From Micropterus salmoides (lineage: Eukaryota > Chordata > Actinopteri > Centrarchiformes > Centrarchidae), in NCBI RefSeq assembly GCF_014851395.1, contig NW_024044348.1:23933890-23997889 (forward strand): 64,000 nt of DNA. Reading direction: 5' to 3'. The translations under genes and the position numbers were made by a program. Shown one piece after another: positions 36,209 through 47,480 of the stretch. The notes beneath the pieces are model-generated. The model was not told the DNA's origin, ran no database searches, and was given only the letters and a program-made list of their open reading frames with translations. The first letter of the stretch is position 1; every line of letters begins with the position of its first letter.

Positions 36209-36397
36209 CATCACAACTGGGAAGAGCGTGACTCCACTGATGATTCTGCTCGCAAACAATGGGCTCCTGATCACTCAGTGTGTATCCTGGGTCACATGTA
36301 AATGAGACACGGGAGCCAATGGAAAAGCTGCTGCCATAGCGACGACCATTGACTGGGATACCGGGATCGAGACAAGAGTCTGACTCCATTTTCACAC
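36209..36397 (-). CDS. csmd1: csmd1 exon, sushi 5
   Basis: 189 bp, phase 1 to 1, acceptor TTTTCAG and donor GTGAGAA. It encodes the linker VKMESD and a full sushi: SCLDPGIPVNGRRYGSSF, SFTCDPGYTLSD, IVCEQNHQWSHALPSCD. Four Cys and the Trp are present. The reading requires the acceptor just before GTGTGAAAAT so that the split codon A|GT (Ser) is formed. Confidence 0.95.
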
Positions 36398-36587
36398 CTG
36401 AAAATCACATCACACAAGCACAAATACCACAGAGTCAAGACGGGGAACGTGTATGTGTGTGTGGGTAATTACACCTTTTTAAGCTGGTTTGAACACTGAG
36501 TAAGAAATTATTGATATGTATGAGTTCCTGCAAGCAATCCAGTGTGTGTCTAACAACCATTTCTATCAGTCAGTCAATCAGCCTTAC

Positions 36588-36775
36588 TTTCATATCTGAT
36601 GCTGAAGCCTGCTGCAGAGCGACTGTTGTCTGTAGTGAACAACAGGAACAGGACGTTGGACGTGGAAATCAGGAAATGAGGTGCTTGAGTGCCGTGGTAT
36701 TCACCGATCAGGGGAGAGGAGGCTGAGGGGCCATCCCTGATTTCCAGTGTGTCATAGTTGACCTCAGTCTGGAAC
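36588..36775 (-). CDS. csmd1: csmd1 exon, CUB5 C-terminal segment
   Basis: 188 bp, phase 2 to 1, acceptor CTGTCTAG and donor GTAAGGC. It encodes RFQTEVNYDTLEIRDGPSAS, SPLIGEYHGTQAPHFLIS and LFTTDNSRSAAGFSIRYE. The TEVNYD...DGP pattern is the calcium-site signature seen in many CUB domains. It is followed after only 190 bp of intron by sushi 5, the shortest intron in the window. Confidence 0.95.
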
Positions 36776-37432
36776 CTAGACAGACACACAGGCAAAAAAA
36801 ACAAAAAACAGAAGAACATGTACAATAACCTGGCATACACAAAGATAACATTCATCAGTGTGCAAGGTAACAAAGGCCTGTGTCCAGGATACCTCAAACA
36901 CTAGCTAATGTAATGAAACTAAGAGCAAAAGTTTGTTTGCAATCAGCAGTAAATTATGTTAAAATAATAAACAGGGTGTTTATGCTGGGAGGGGACACAG
37001 CGGCATTGTTCATTTCATTAAAGCCACGCATTGTATGCACAGTCAACAATCAACAACAACAGATTGAAAACCTGTCATGCAATATGCTATGCTAACTTAC
37101 AAAAGTGGTTGACTCACATTCTAACTGCTTATTTAAATAACTGTGCACTTATATAAACATCACCATGTGCAACTAACTAGCTGAACCATCGACTGACTTG
37201 TTATCTCTGCCTGTACTCCAATCTGATTAACTGACTCACTGACTGACTGAGCAATTACCTACAGTATTGGCTGCAGAGCCCTGAGAACCAGTTGGTTCCT
37301 GAGTTCTCCTGGTTATAATTTTAATCATCAAAAACAGTAGGAACTGATTTAGAAAAAGGACATCACATGAAAATAAATGTGTAAAATGCCAACATTCATG
37401 ACTATATTATCCAACTCATAAGAATCACTTAC
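36776..37432. other. csmd1 intron inside CUB5
   Basis: 657 bp; AT-rich, no repeat or exon recognised. Confidence 0.8.
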
Positions 37433-37571
37433 CTGTCAAAGTGGATCTTCACAGCATGGTCTGGCTGTGCTTCAATCACCCACTGGCAGTTGAGAGAATC
37501 TTTATAAAAGGAGGGCCAACCAGGAGACAGCAGAACACCAGTTGGAGCAGTGAGATGGCCTCCACATGGAG
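37433..37571 (-). CDS. csmd1: csmd1 exon, CUB5 N-terminal segment
   Basis: 139 bp, phase 1 to 2, acceptor TCTTCCATAG and donor GTAAGTG. It encodes APCGGHLTAPTGVLLSPGWP, SFYKDSLNCQWVIEAQ and PDHAVKIHFD. CGG and NCQW carry the first CUB disulfide. Just upstream of the acceptor, on the coding strand, is a (TG)n run of about 33 bp, leaving only a short stretch (about CTTCC) as pyrimidine tract. Confidence 0.93.
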
Positions 37572-37579
37572 CTATGGAA

Positions 37580-37618
<39 letters not shown>

Positions 37619-38904
37619 AGAGGAATTAATCATTTTTTCTTGTAGCATGAGCACAATGCCCATATTACATCAAGTTAGCAAATTCATCATCTGCTCTATT
37701 TATTTTAGCTAATCCTTTCTGAATTTCTAGATTTCATATATAAACATTTACCTTTTAAAAAATACGCTGTGCCAATCTTGTGCTACAGTAAACAGATTTG
37801 AGTTGCTCATGTTTGAAAAAGGGTAAAATAATTATAGCTCGATCGTTTATAGGGGAAATCAAGTATATTTATGTGTCGAATGATGCCAAAAAATGGCTCC
37901 TCCTTTGCCTGCAACTCAGAAGGCTGCAGGCGGGAAAGCTGGCACATCAAGAAATTATTTATAGCCAACACTTATGCTCACAATTATGGCACATTAAAAT
38001 GCAAGAATTCGCTTTAGTTGAGTTTAGATTCCATATCAATAAAAAAATGCTTTATACCTTTATATAAGCTTTGATATTCACCCAGTATGAGCATGAGAAG
38101 TCAAGATCTGTGTATTATGCGTTGCTCTTTCTTTAATATATAATTTGCAATGGATTATCTTTCACACTCTTACCACTTCTTCTGTTCTCAAGCAGCTGAT
38201 ACTTTCGCCCTTTGATTGCTCTCATAACTCCAGATTTTCAGCAAGCTGAAGCATATCACTTCTCTCAATTTTTATTTTTTTTTTACCCTGCATGCTGAAG
38301 CGGTGGTACTCATGGACGGGATGCACGAGAAAAGGTCCTTCTAGAAATAAAACCTAATTATCCTTCCCTGTTCATACTCCATATTTAATAAGGTGTCAAT
38401 CCTTTTCCATTTGATTGTCTCCTCCATCCCATTTATTAACAACAGGCAACATATGATAAGGTTATTTAGACACAATCAAGATGGAGGGGATACAAAAAAT
38501 ATATATACAAAAAGTGGTTGCCTTTTGCCTTCGGAAAGTGTTGAAATAACACCACATTTACTGTCCTTTTCTTATTACTTCCACATATTAGATTATCTGA
38601 ACACTATGGATGCAGATCTGTAAATAAGAGTCTGCATTTAATGAATGTGTCTGCCTGAATGAGTTTCAGCAGAACTTGTGCCAATCTCATTTAAGATTAT
38701 TGTTGAGAGAGACAGACACATGCAAACAGGGTGAATAAGTGTGGGGAGGCTGGACGCTAAAGCAATTAGAAGAGGAAGTTTAAAATTTCTAAGGTGTATA
38801 AGCAAATAGTTGAATGTTTTGTCACCTTATATTCAAGCAAGGTAGCATTCCCAGTGATTACCCATTGCTCATACATACAGTAAACTGTGTGTATGTGTGT
38901 TTAC
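37572..38904. other. csmd1 intron between sushi 4 and CUB5
   Basis: 1.3 kb. Begins (plus strand) with the (AC)n run at 37580-37612; the remainder is AT-rich with no recognised feature. Confidence 0.8.
37580..37612. repeat. (AC)n microsatellite next to a splice acceptor
   Basis: About 16 AC units. On the csmd1 strand it is (GT)n ending about 9 bp before the exon at 37433-37571, where a pyrimidine tract would normally be. Confidence 0.95.
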
Positions 38905-38977
38905 CTTCACAGCGAGGTACAGCCGCAGACCAAACAACATTTCCATCCTGGATGATGCAAGTCACCTGATCAGATCC
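38905..38977 (-). CDS. csmd1: csmd1 exon, sushi 4 second part
   Basis: 73 bp, phase 0 to 1, acceptor TATTTCCAG and donor GTAAACAC; the smallest exon here. It encodes GSDQVTCIIQDGNVVWSAAV then PRCE, giving the third and fourth sushi cysteines and the conserved Trp. The first intron half (277 bp) separates it from the previous exon. It is too short to detect as an isolated reading frame and rests on splice sites, phase and family resemblance. Confidence 0.9.
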
Positions 38978-39254
38978 CTGGAAATATGATATCAGTGTAC
39001 TGTATTAAGGTATGTTAATATGTTAAGGTAAGATGAAACTGAAAAGAGCAACATAAATAAGAAATTAGGATAATTACATATAATCATATATTTAGTAGCA
39101 TTTTACTATTGAGCTAGTACACCTGCTACTCCTACTACTATATCTAATATCAACATGCATGCTAATAATGCCAGTACTGCTAAAACATATCTGTATTTAA
39201 CTTGTGTGAATAATACCATATTATAGTAGATTCAGACAGAAATCTGATTTTTAC

Positions 39255-39376
39255 CTGTGTCCTAATGAATCCTTGATCGCAACGAAAAGCCACAGAGCTG
39301 CCCAGCTGAAACTGGTCACCATACCTTTGACCATTGACAGGAACACCTGGATCATGACATTCATTCTGACCAAATG
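39255..39376 (-). CDS. csmd1: csmd1 exon, sushi 4 first part
   Basis: 122 bp, phase 1 to 0, acceptor CTCTGTAG and donor GTAAAAAT. It encodes TFGQNECHDPGVPVNGQRYG, then DQFQLGSSVAFRCDQGFIRTQ. It holds the first two sushi cysteines; the other two are on the next exon. Sushi 4 is the only sushi in this window split over two exons, and the split after RTQ matches the family position as I remember it. Confidence 0.93.
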
Positions 39377-42300
39377 CTACAGAGAGACAACAATGAAAGT
39401 AAAGTTAAAATAGGAGCCAATATACATATAAACAAATAAGCTGTATGAAACATAGGCAAATTACTTTGGAACTGAATGAGCAGAGAGAAAAAAAAATGTA
39501 ATTGTTAGAGTGGTTAAGAATACGTTTCCTAATTTGATCAATTATTTTTCAATTTGTTTCAATATCTGAAATTTGAAAGGAAAAATGGCCCTAACAGAAA
39601 ATAAAACAGTTTGAATTCTATTGCACCACTGTCAGCGGATGTGACATCTCCACTGATATGAAATTATGGGAATGGAATTATCTTCACATGGATTCAACCC
39701 TGTCATGTTTAGCTTATATTATCCCCATTCTAGAGATTAACCTGATCCTACCCAGAGCACACAACCAGTGATTGGACATGTCTCACGTTGATTAGTTACT
39801 GATGGAGAGGAAATGAGAGCAGAAAGAGAAAAAGAAGGATAGAGAAATAATCTGTGCAAGAGAGGAAAGGGCAAGTACACAAACCCAACGAATAAGCATA
39901 TATATTATACATATTATACATATTATACATATACCGGCAGATGGCATACATGTGCTTGTGTTCAAATATATATGTAGAGCCACATATACTGCATATAAAG
40001 GCCAATGGCATGCATAGAAAATAACCAGCACATTCATTGACACTCCTGATATAATGAGAAGTGGTGGAAAGGAGTACACACATCTGAGAAAACACACAAA
40101 ATGACAATACACAAAGTAAAAATAAAATTACACAGTATGTATAAACTCAGATGAGGGATGAGAGAGAGTGTGCCATGAGTGTTTAGGATGAAGGAAATGT
40201 GAAACATGGTTACGTGTGATAAGAAAGTTAAACAACTGTGAAGTAGCCAGAGTGAAAGATGGAGATCAACATGATGGATTTAAGAAAATAAGAGAAGAAA
40301 ATGCAGAAGAATAGGATTGGGAGATAAACAAAGAGAAACAAGGAGATAGATGACCTCTAACTTTAACAACAATATAATGAAAGTCAAAGGGTGATTCAAA
40401 GTGACAGCCAGGTGTAGCTTTGTACTGGCAACATGTGCCTTTTTGAGGGGGTGCAGTGAGTATAACATTTTTTCTTGTATCTTGGTTGCTCACCATGGAC
40501 CAAATGAGTTTGGTGTAATTTTGCAGCTACCGTCACATGCAGCGAGGTCAGCAACGCACTGTGCTGTAGCAATCGCAGTTCATCGTGTGACATTTTGGAG
40601 CAGATCGTATAACTGTATTGGTTAAATTTCATAGTGGTGTAAAGAAAATAAGTCTTTGGTTCCCAATGCACTACTCTTTGTGCATAACTGCAGTCTGGTG
40701 TGTCAAAGTTCCTATTTCTTCTGTTTCTAACATTATTCATATAAATAAATACTGATATATACAAAGTAACAGCCATTGATATTCATATATGCATTAAAAT
40801 GTTAATAGACCAAATTACTGAAACAGCACAAAGATGCCTGATCTTTCTTAAGTCCCAAAGTAGAATTTATGTGATCAGACATTCAAATTACATTCTCAAA
40901 GCATTTCACTGTCAAAAACTATATGTCTGTAGTTAAACATTTGTCTTTCTTTAAGAATATGAGTATTTATCTACAGTGTGTTTTTAAGAATGTTGACAAT
41001 AAACATATTGCATAATATATCCAGGGAAAGAGAAACATAAGAGGATTTCTGTATTTGTACATTTCCTTTGGAAATGTTTATAAGTGAAAAAGGACACATG
41101 GCATATTATTGCTTCCAATGGTGCATCAAGCCATTCATTTGTGTTAGGATTAGGGTGGGAAAAAATGTTTGCGTTAGGATTAGAGATTGGACTTTTTATA
41201 TGTTGTGGTATAGGAGAGGCCAAAAAAATCATTTAGTATTTTCATTTGTCAAAAGGCACCTTCCAAGGAAGAGTCGGAGGCAAGGTCATTTGGGAGGCAG
41301 TGTGTGAAATGGTGCAAAACCGCATGGAAATCACAGAGAATTAATCAGAATCAGTCATGCAGAACTAGTTCAGCTCAGAGCAGATAAATATACAGGCAGC
41401 AGTAGACAGAGTTGACAATGGGACAGACTTAACCAGGTAAAGTAGAAGCAGTCTAACTCACCACAGATGAAGGGAATGTTAGCATTATTTTTCAGTTCTG
41501 GTTAGTTAGTGATGAAAATACATTTTCACCTGAGCCAGTTACTGTATTTCTGTTTTTAATATTTGTGTTTGAATGGTCTTTAATAGATATTATATCCAGA
41601 GATAGTAGCTACGCAGATCCTTTAAGGCAGTGCCTGAAACCCTTTCAAATAAACTCCTTATATTTGGAAATTTAGTTGCCTAATTAGCTTCACTAGACAG
41701 ATGAATGAAAAAAAGAGTTTGTATACTATACTTAGATGACTGATGTAGAATCTACAGTGGGGTTCTCATGTAGTATTCAAACAGAAAACTCACTCCTGAA
41801 TACTCATCTTGCGCAAGATATCAGCGAGAGTTATAGCCTATTTTATTTTACTATAAAGTGCTGCCAGCACTTCTGTACTTATACCTCACTACCTATAGTG
41901 ATTCTCTCGATTTGCCAAAATGCCTCATAGCAATGCTTAAGAAAGGGGCATTCACTTATTGCTTTGAATTGTTGGTTACATGCACAGGTGATTATAGTCA
42001 ACTGACTCTTCTGTTCATCTCCCTACATGATCATACACCAGCTGTATCTTGCAAGAAGCAATTTCTCTTCCATTCTGAGGAAATTACCTAAAAAAGCTGC
42101 TGCCCATGTTTACTGCTGTCATTGTAAAACTGTTTAACAATTTTCTGCAATCAAAACTTCATTGTAACTGTTCTGCGAATATCTGAAAGTGATATCATGC
42201 TGACGGTTGACTGGATAACTGCAGGAATAAGGAAAATACACCTAGACACAACAGCACTGGCACACAAATGGCCACACCACATCACAAATAACTATTTAGT
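39377..42300. other. csmd1 intron between CUB4 and sushi 4, left part
   Basis: No gene. ATTATACAT repeats at about 39902-39932 and an imperfect GTTAGGATTAG pair near 41142 and 41174 are the only repeats seen. AT-rich. Confidence 0.75.
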
Positions 42301-42308
42301 TGACTCAG

Positions 42309-42387
42309 TTGATACATATCTATCTATATATCTATATATAGATAGATATAGATATATATAGATATACATTCATACATATATAGCTAT
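42309..42387. repeat. (GATA)-type microsatellite at the left edge of the Tc1-like element
   Basis: TATCTATATATC and GATAGATATAGATATATA words fill the stretch before the left terminal repeat of the transposon; they take the place where its outermost end should be. Confidence 0.8.
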
Positions 42388-43935
42388 GTGACAACACTGA
42401 AGAAATGACACTTTGCTACAATGTAAAGTAGTGAACAAACAGCTTGTATAACAGTGTAAATTTGCTGTCCCCTCAAAATAACACATCACACAGCCATTAA
42501 TACCTAAATCGCTGCCAACAAAAGTGAATACACCCTTAAGTGAAAATGTCCAAATTGGACCCAAAATATTTTGTGTGGCCATCATTATTTTCCAGCACTG
42601 CCTTAACCCATGCATGGAGTTCACCAGAGCTTCACAGGTTGCCACTGGTGTCCTCTTCCACTCCTCCATGATGACATCACAAAGCTGGTGGATGCTAGAG
42701 ACCTTGCGCTCCTCCTTCTGTTTGAGGATGCCCCACAGATCCTCAATAGGGTTTAGGTCTGAAGACATGCTTGGCTAGTCCGTCACCTTTACCCTCAGCT
42801 TCTTTAGCAAGGCAGTGATCGTCTTGGAGGTGTGTTTTGGGTTGTTATCATGTTGGAATACTGCCCTGCGGCTCAGTCTCCGAAGGGAGGGGATCATGCT
42901 CTGCTTCAGTATGTCACAGTACATGTTGGCATTCATGGTTCTCTCAATGAACTGTAGCTCCCCAGTGGCAGCAGCACTCATGTAGCCCCAGACCATGACA
43001 CTCCCACTGCCATGCTTGACTGTAGGCAAGACACACTTGTCTTTGTACTCCATACCTGGTTGCCGCCACACACGCTTGACACCATCTGAACCTACTAAGT
43101 TTATCTTGCTTTCATCAGACCACAGGACATGGTTCCAGTAATCCATGTCCTTAGTCTGCTTGTCTTCAGCAAACTGTTTGCGCGCTTTCTTGTGCATCAT
43201 CTTTAGAAGAGGCTTCCTTCTGGGATGACAGCTGTGCAGACTAATTTGATGCAGTGTGCGGCGCATGGTCTGAGCACTGAAAGGGTGACCCCCCCCCCAA
43301 CTCCTTTAACCTCTGCAGCAATTCTGGCAGCATTCATAGTCTATTTCCCAAAGACAACCACTGGATATGATGCTGAGCACGTGCACTCAACTTCTTTGGT
43401 CGACCATGGCGAGGCCTGTTCAGAGTGGAACCTGTCCTGTTGAACCGCTGTATGGTCTTGGCTACCGTGCTGCTGCTCAGTTTCAGGGTCTTGGCAATTT
43501 TCTTATAGCCTAGGCCATCATTATGTAGAGCAACAATTCTTTGCCAGAGAGAGAGTTCTTTGCCATGAGGTGCCATGTTGAACTTCCAGTGACCAGTATG
43601 AGGGAGTGTGAGAGCGATAACACCAAATTTAACACACTTGCTCCCCATTCACACCTGAGACCTTGTAACACTAACAAGTCACATGACACCAGGAAGGCTA
43701 GTTGGGCCCAATTTGGACATTTTCACTTTAGGGTATACTCACTTTTGTTGCAAGCAGTTTAGACATTAATGGTGTGTGATGTGTTATTTTGAGTGGACAG
43801 CATACAAGTTATACAAGCTGTGCACTAACTACTTTACATTGTAGCAAAGTTTCTTCAGTGTTGTCTCATGAAAAGATATAATCCAATAATTACAATAATG
43901 TGAGGGGTGTACTCACTTTTGTAAGATACTATATA
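42388..43935 (-). mobile_element. Tc1-like transposon, inactive
   Basis: Inverted repeats of roughly 150 bp or more flank a broken transposase: left GTGACAACACTGAAGAAATG and ACAATGTAAAGTAGT (42388-42440), right the reverse complement (about 43810-43870). Inner copies of the CAACAAAAGTGA(A/G)TA word at about 42518 and 43745, and an outer copy (CACTTTTGTAAGATACTATA) only at the right end near 43920, suggest the IR/DR type of terminal repeat. The left outermost part is lost to a GATA microsatellite. It lies in a csmd1 intron. Confidence 0.85.
42530..43576 (-). pseudogene. Tc1-like DDE transposase, frameshifted
   Basis: Starts MAPHGKELSLWQRIVALHND at 43576. Order: two helix-turn-helix parts (YKKIAKTLKLSSSTVAKTIQ) and a GRPKKLS linker, then LWSDESKINLVGSDG (first Asp), VMVWGYMSAAATGEL, FQHDNNPKHTSK (second Asp), then WPSMSSDLNPIEDLWGILKQ (Glu). 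So D, D and E are all present, but frames change near the C9 run at about 43290 and again near 42775, so no full protein can be made. Usual family length is about 340 residues, which the pieces would add up to. Confidence 0.85.
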
Positions 43936-44212
43936 TAGATAGATAGATAGATAGATATATAGATATACTATATTATAGACAAAGCCAGTAGTTAAGTCAA
44001 ATACAAACATTCAAAAAGGAATATAAAATGCACTGAATGCAGAAGGAGCAACTACTAAAACCTGCAACTTAAATCACTTACATTGAAATGTAATGGTTGT
44101 GTTGAAAATAAAATAGCAAAAACTTAATCAATCATTTTTGGCACACAGACAAACAGAGAAAGAAATAGGTAGGAGGGTAGGTAGGTAGGTAGGTAGGTAG
44201 GTAGGTAGGTAG
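43936..44212. repeat. GATA run and (GGTA)n microsatellite
   Basis: (GATA)n at about 43934-43957 and (GGTA)n at 44169-44212, with about 200 bp of AT-rich sequence between. The second run is (TACC)n on the csmd1 strand and starts at intron position +8 of the exon at 44220-44360. Confidence 0.9.
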
Positions 44213-44219
44213 CACATAC

Positions 44220-44360
44220 TGGTGTAACTGATATTGAAGCCTTTTCCAGTATTAGAATGATCAGACTGAAATTCCAGTCTGATGATGTGTCCGTTTGAGG
44301 CGATCTGTGATGGAACATCTTTTCCTGAGAACGTCCCAAATGTTGTTGGCTCAGACAGGC
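44220..44360 (-). CDS. csmd1: csmd1 exon, CUB4 C-terminal segment
   Basis: 141 bp, phase 1 to 1, acceptor CTATTTTAG and donor GTATGTGC. It encodes FGTFSGKDVPSQIASNGHII, RLEFQSDHSNTGKGF and NISYT, completing CUB4. The intron begins with a (TACC)n tetranucleotide run a few bases after the donor, so the donor context is shaped by a microsatellite. A non-autonomous hAT-like element lies about 600 bp away, in the intron between this exon and the previous one. Confidence 0.94.
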
Positions 44361-44937
44361 CTAAAATAGAACAGAGTTGAAACAATCTTTTAGAGACACA
44401 TTTTAATGGTGCTTATCTAATTCTGTCTGTATAACATTAGGCCAAGGACAGACTTGGAAGGACTCCTGTAAAGGAAAAAAACTAAATACCCAAAGACACC
44501 TCAAGAGACGCATTAACTGTTATTAAGGCAAGGGAAAAAAGAACTTTGAGATGATTCAGTAGTTTCTCACTCTTATTAAACTTAACAAATCCTAATATGT
44601 TGCTTTGATGTTATTTTGCATTCAAATGCAGCCAATGTACATCTTCTACTGTATTAAATACTCTTCTCTGGGAGTCACCAGAGAAAAGGGTTGTTGGTAG
44701 CACAATGGCTGTAACTATTAGCCCATCACCTGCTGTCTGCCAGTCATTTTGGATTAAAGAATTTAATGGAGTGCAAAGAATCCATTCAATTCCTTTCATT
44801 CAGTTCCCCAATACTGTCAGTAACAAAATGGACAAGTCCTGAATAAAATATTTTATTTAAGAAACGTAAACAAGTATTAGCAGCAAAATATGCTTAAGTA
44901 TGAAAACTATTCATGGTGAAGAATGATTATTTTCAGA
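44361..44937. other. csmd1 intron inside CUB4, right of exon
   Basis: 577 bp of AT-rich sequence before the hAT-like element; nothing recognised. Confidence 0.75.
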
Positions 44938-46464
44938 CAGGGCTAGACTGGGGCAAAAATTCGGCCCTGGCATTTTTGACAACAATTGGTCGGACACTCC
45001 TCACCAATACCAATACCCTCATTACGTCCTCTTAAATATACCATAATATTCCCCTAAACCACTGTAAAGCTGAGTAGTAAGTGCCGTGGAAAGTGTACTC
45101 ATTCGCACTCAATTATTGAGTCCTTAGTGATCAAAGGTGGCATGGAGTACACAACTCATAGTCAAGTACAGGTAATTTTCACAGCAGCGTAGGATTAGCC
45201 AACGCGTTGCTGACAAAATAATGACAGCCATTAGGACAGTTGGCCGAAGTTGAAACTGCATTAAGGAACTGTTCTACATAAACAATGTCAAATAGCTTAT
45301 GCTGCGCTGTTTGGCAGTGAGTGATCCCCAGCAGTAGGTGACAGTCTCACTTTATGATGTTATGATTATATTATTATTATTTACCTTAATTGGAGTTATT
45401 ATCATCATTGTCATTATGGCATATGGCACACACATGGTGTCACTTTGTGTTGAAAAGTCGTGAGGACATTTAAGGGCTCGGATTAAGGGTATTATTAGAC
45501 GTGACGATGCACAATAAAAAGACAGGAAGATACTCTAACAGTATTTAGAAGAAAATTCACCACAACAATACATTCTCCTCCATAACAATAAAATATACGA
45601 TAGGGGGTCTGTGGGTCCTCTCCCAGACGATTTTGAGCATTAAACACTTAATTTCCTGCATTTATAGACATTTTCTGCACCAATTTATGGTGGAAATGCC
45701 TGTATTTATATAAAGGGAAACAAAATTCAGGTTGGTTAGTTACACATCAGAAAATATAAATCATAGAATATAACGTAGTAATCAGTAGCTGTTTTTTTAG
45801 CTTAAGTTACTTTTTTTGGACAAACTATTTTTCAGAAAACTTTTAACAAACACTCTCAAAAAGTGATGGGTACATGTCCCCAGTGTCTCCAGTGTAAATG
45901 ACACCTATGACCTTCCTTGCTCCCTCCCTACAGGTTGAGCTACTCTATGCTTACCGCTTCACCTCCACTCTCCTCCTGCTCTCTGTGTCCCTCGGCCCTG
46001 TCACAGGGACTCTGTCATTCTGCTTCACTGATAAATGCCTCCTTCTCTGCCTGGCAGGGGCCACGGCTCTCCTTTACTCTTTCAAGTGTCTGTGACTGCA
46101 CAGTCTCGGGTACTGCAGTTGATGTTAAAACTACTGCAGCCTCAGTAGCAAACATATCGGTTATTTTGGCACATTTGGCGGCAGCCGTCACAAGATTTTT
46201 GTTTTTTGGCCCTCAACACAAGAAACAGAGGGCAGAGGGGGAGGGACTGGACGGGGGGGGGGGGGCTAGTAAGAGATGTGATTGGGCCAGCCGAGTGTCA
46301 GTATAGAAAATGAACCAATGGGACGCTGTCTGTGCTCGCTGGGCCAGTATGTTGGCCCATTTTTCAACAGTTATATCAATAAATAATTCACGTTTTACCA
46401 GCCCAATAGGTGCGTCGGCCCACCAGGCTTTTGCCCAGTATGCCAGATTAGCAGTCCACCCCTG
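44938..46464. mobile_element. hAT-like non-autonomous transposon with 8-bp target duplication
   Basis: Left end CAGGGCTAGACTGGGGCAAA, right end reading inward CAGGGGTGGACTGCTAATCT. Flanks TTTTCAGA (44930-44937) and CTTTCAGA (46465-46472) match at 7 of 8 positions, the length expected for a hAT target duplication. The 1527-bp interior has no transposase-like frame; it contains a G12 run at about 46254 and a GC-richer block at 45900-46300. Similar CAGGGGTGGACTGG ends are common in fish. Confidence 0.75.
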
Positions 46465-47099
46465 CTTTCAGAGTGACAAATTACTGACACTGTATGTTGT
46501 ATTAAGATAGTGTAGCAGACCCAGGTGGCCCAGTTTGATTATTTCATTACACTGTTTTTTACATTTATAATGACAGCACTGAGTTACATTAAATGGTCTA
46601 TGTTGTTGAAAACTCAGTTTTTGGTGATGTTTTTCCTTTAGGCCATTGAAGGATAACTTGCTTCTCTACGAGCTTAGATATCTTTCTGAAACTAGTGAGA
46701 TGATGTTAAAATTCATATAAAACAATCTTATTTTTAATAGTTCCTTGAAAAAGGCATTTTGGAGATTTGGAATTTTTTAATGTGTTACAGTGTGTCCAGT
46801 GATTTTTTCATGTTGATTGTAATCTCAAAAAAGCCTAAGCACTAATAAATAATACTGTAAGAAGAAAATGCAGAATATGTATAAATGTAGCTGTACATAA
46901 ATACATGATTGATTCATAACCCATCTCATTAATTTTGGATAAAACTTACATTGAATCGAGACTATTTAAACAGAAATCTAATATGACTATCCTACTGATA
47001 TCTAGCTCTAATAACAGCTTCCACATGTCCGTATGGCAGTGACTCAGCAAGGGACCTGCCATGTTCTCGGTATTGAATGCAAACCAGACAGACATCAGT

Positions 47100-47480
47100 G
47101 CTTCATAGAACTGCTAAAGGTTGATACGTAGATGCTCTTTTCTACAGAAGCTGCATCTGAGTGAATCCTAAAGAGACTTCTATCAGGGGATTGTGGTGTC
47201 CAGGTCATTAACGTTTTTTCACCTGAATGTGTCTTGCACCATGCATACCTGGACAATTCCGTCACCACGGCAGGGGCCATTATCTTGCTCAAAATACCCA
47301 TCATCCCCTTGGGGGTACATGAATGAAATGAATGGCTGAGCCTAGATGCTATGTTAAGGGGTGCACTGGTATAAAGGCATTGCTCTATAGCCATTAAAAA
47401 ACCCACTGTATTCCAATTGAATGGCCCCGAAACCATTACACCTCCCCCACTGGCCTGTACAGCTGTAACCATGCATCACC
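47100..47480 (-). pseudogene. second, older Tc1-like transposase fragment
   Basis: Minus-strand reading VQASGGGVMVSGPFNWNTVG, then LMAIEQCLYTSAPLNIASRL and WTPQSPDRS. This matches the middle of Tc1-like transposases (consensus-like VQASGGxVMVWG, PIEQRLNA, WPPQSPDLNP). The second Asp block is disrupted and the third catalytic segment lost. It is a different lineage from the element at 42388. Terminal repeats not found. Confidence 0.6.

Noticed and set aside
39792..40112. Minus-strand frames of over 100 residues rich in Cys and hydrophobic residues
   Set aside because: They translate ATTATACAT repeats and have no family pattern, splice logic or codon signal; not part of the csmd1 chain.
45917..46306. 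129-residue plus-strand frame
   Set aside because: Lies within the non-autonomous hAT-like element, runs into a G12 tract and shows no domain.
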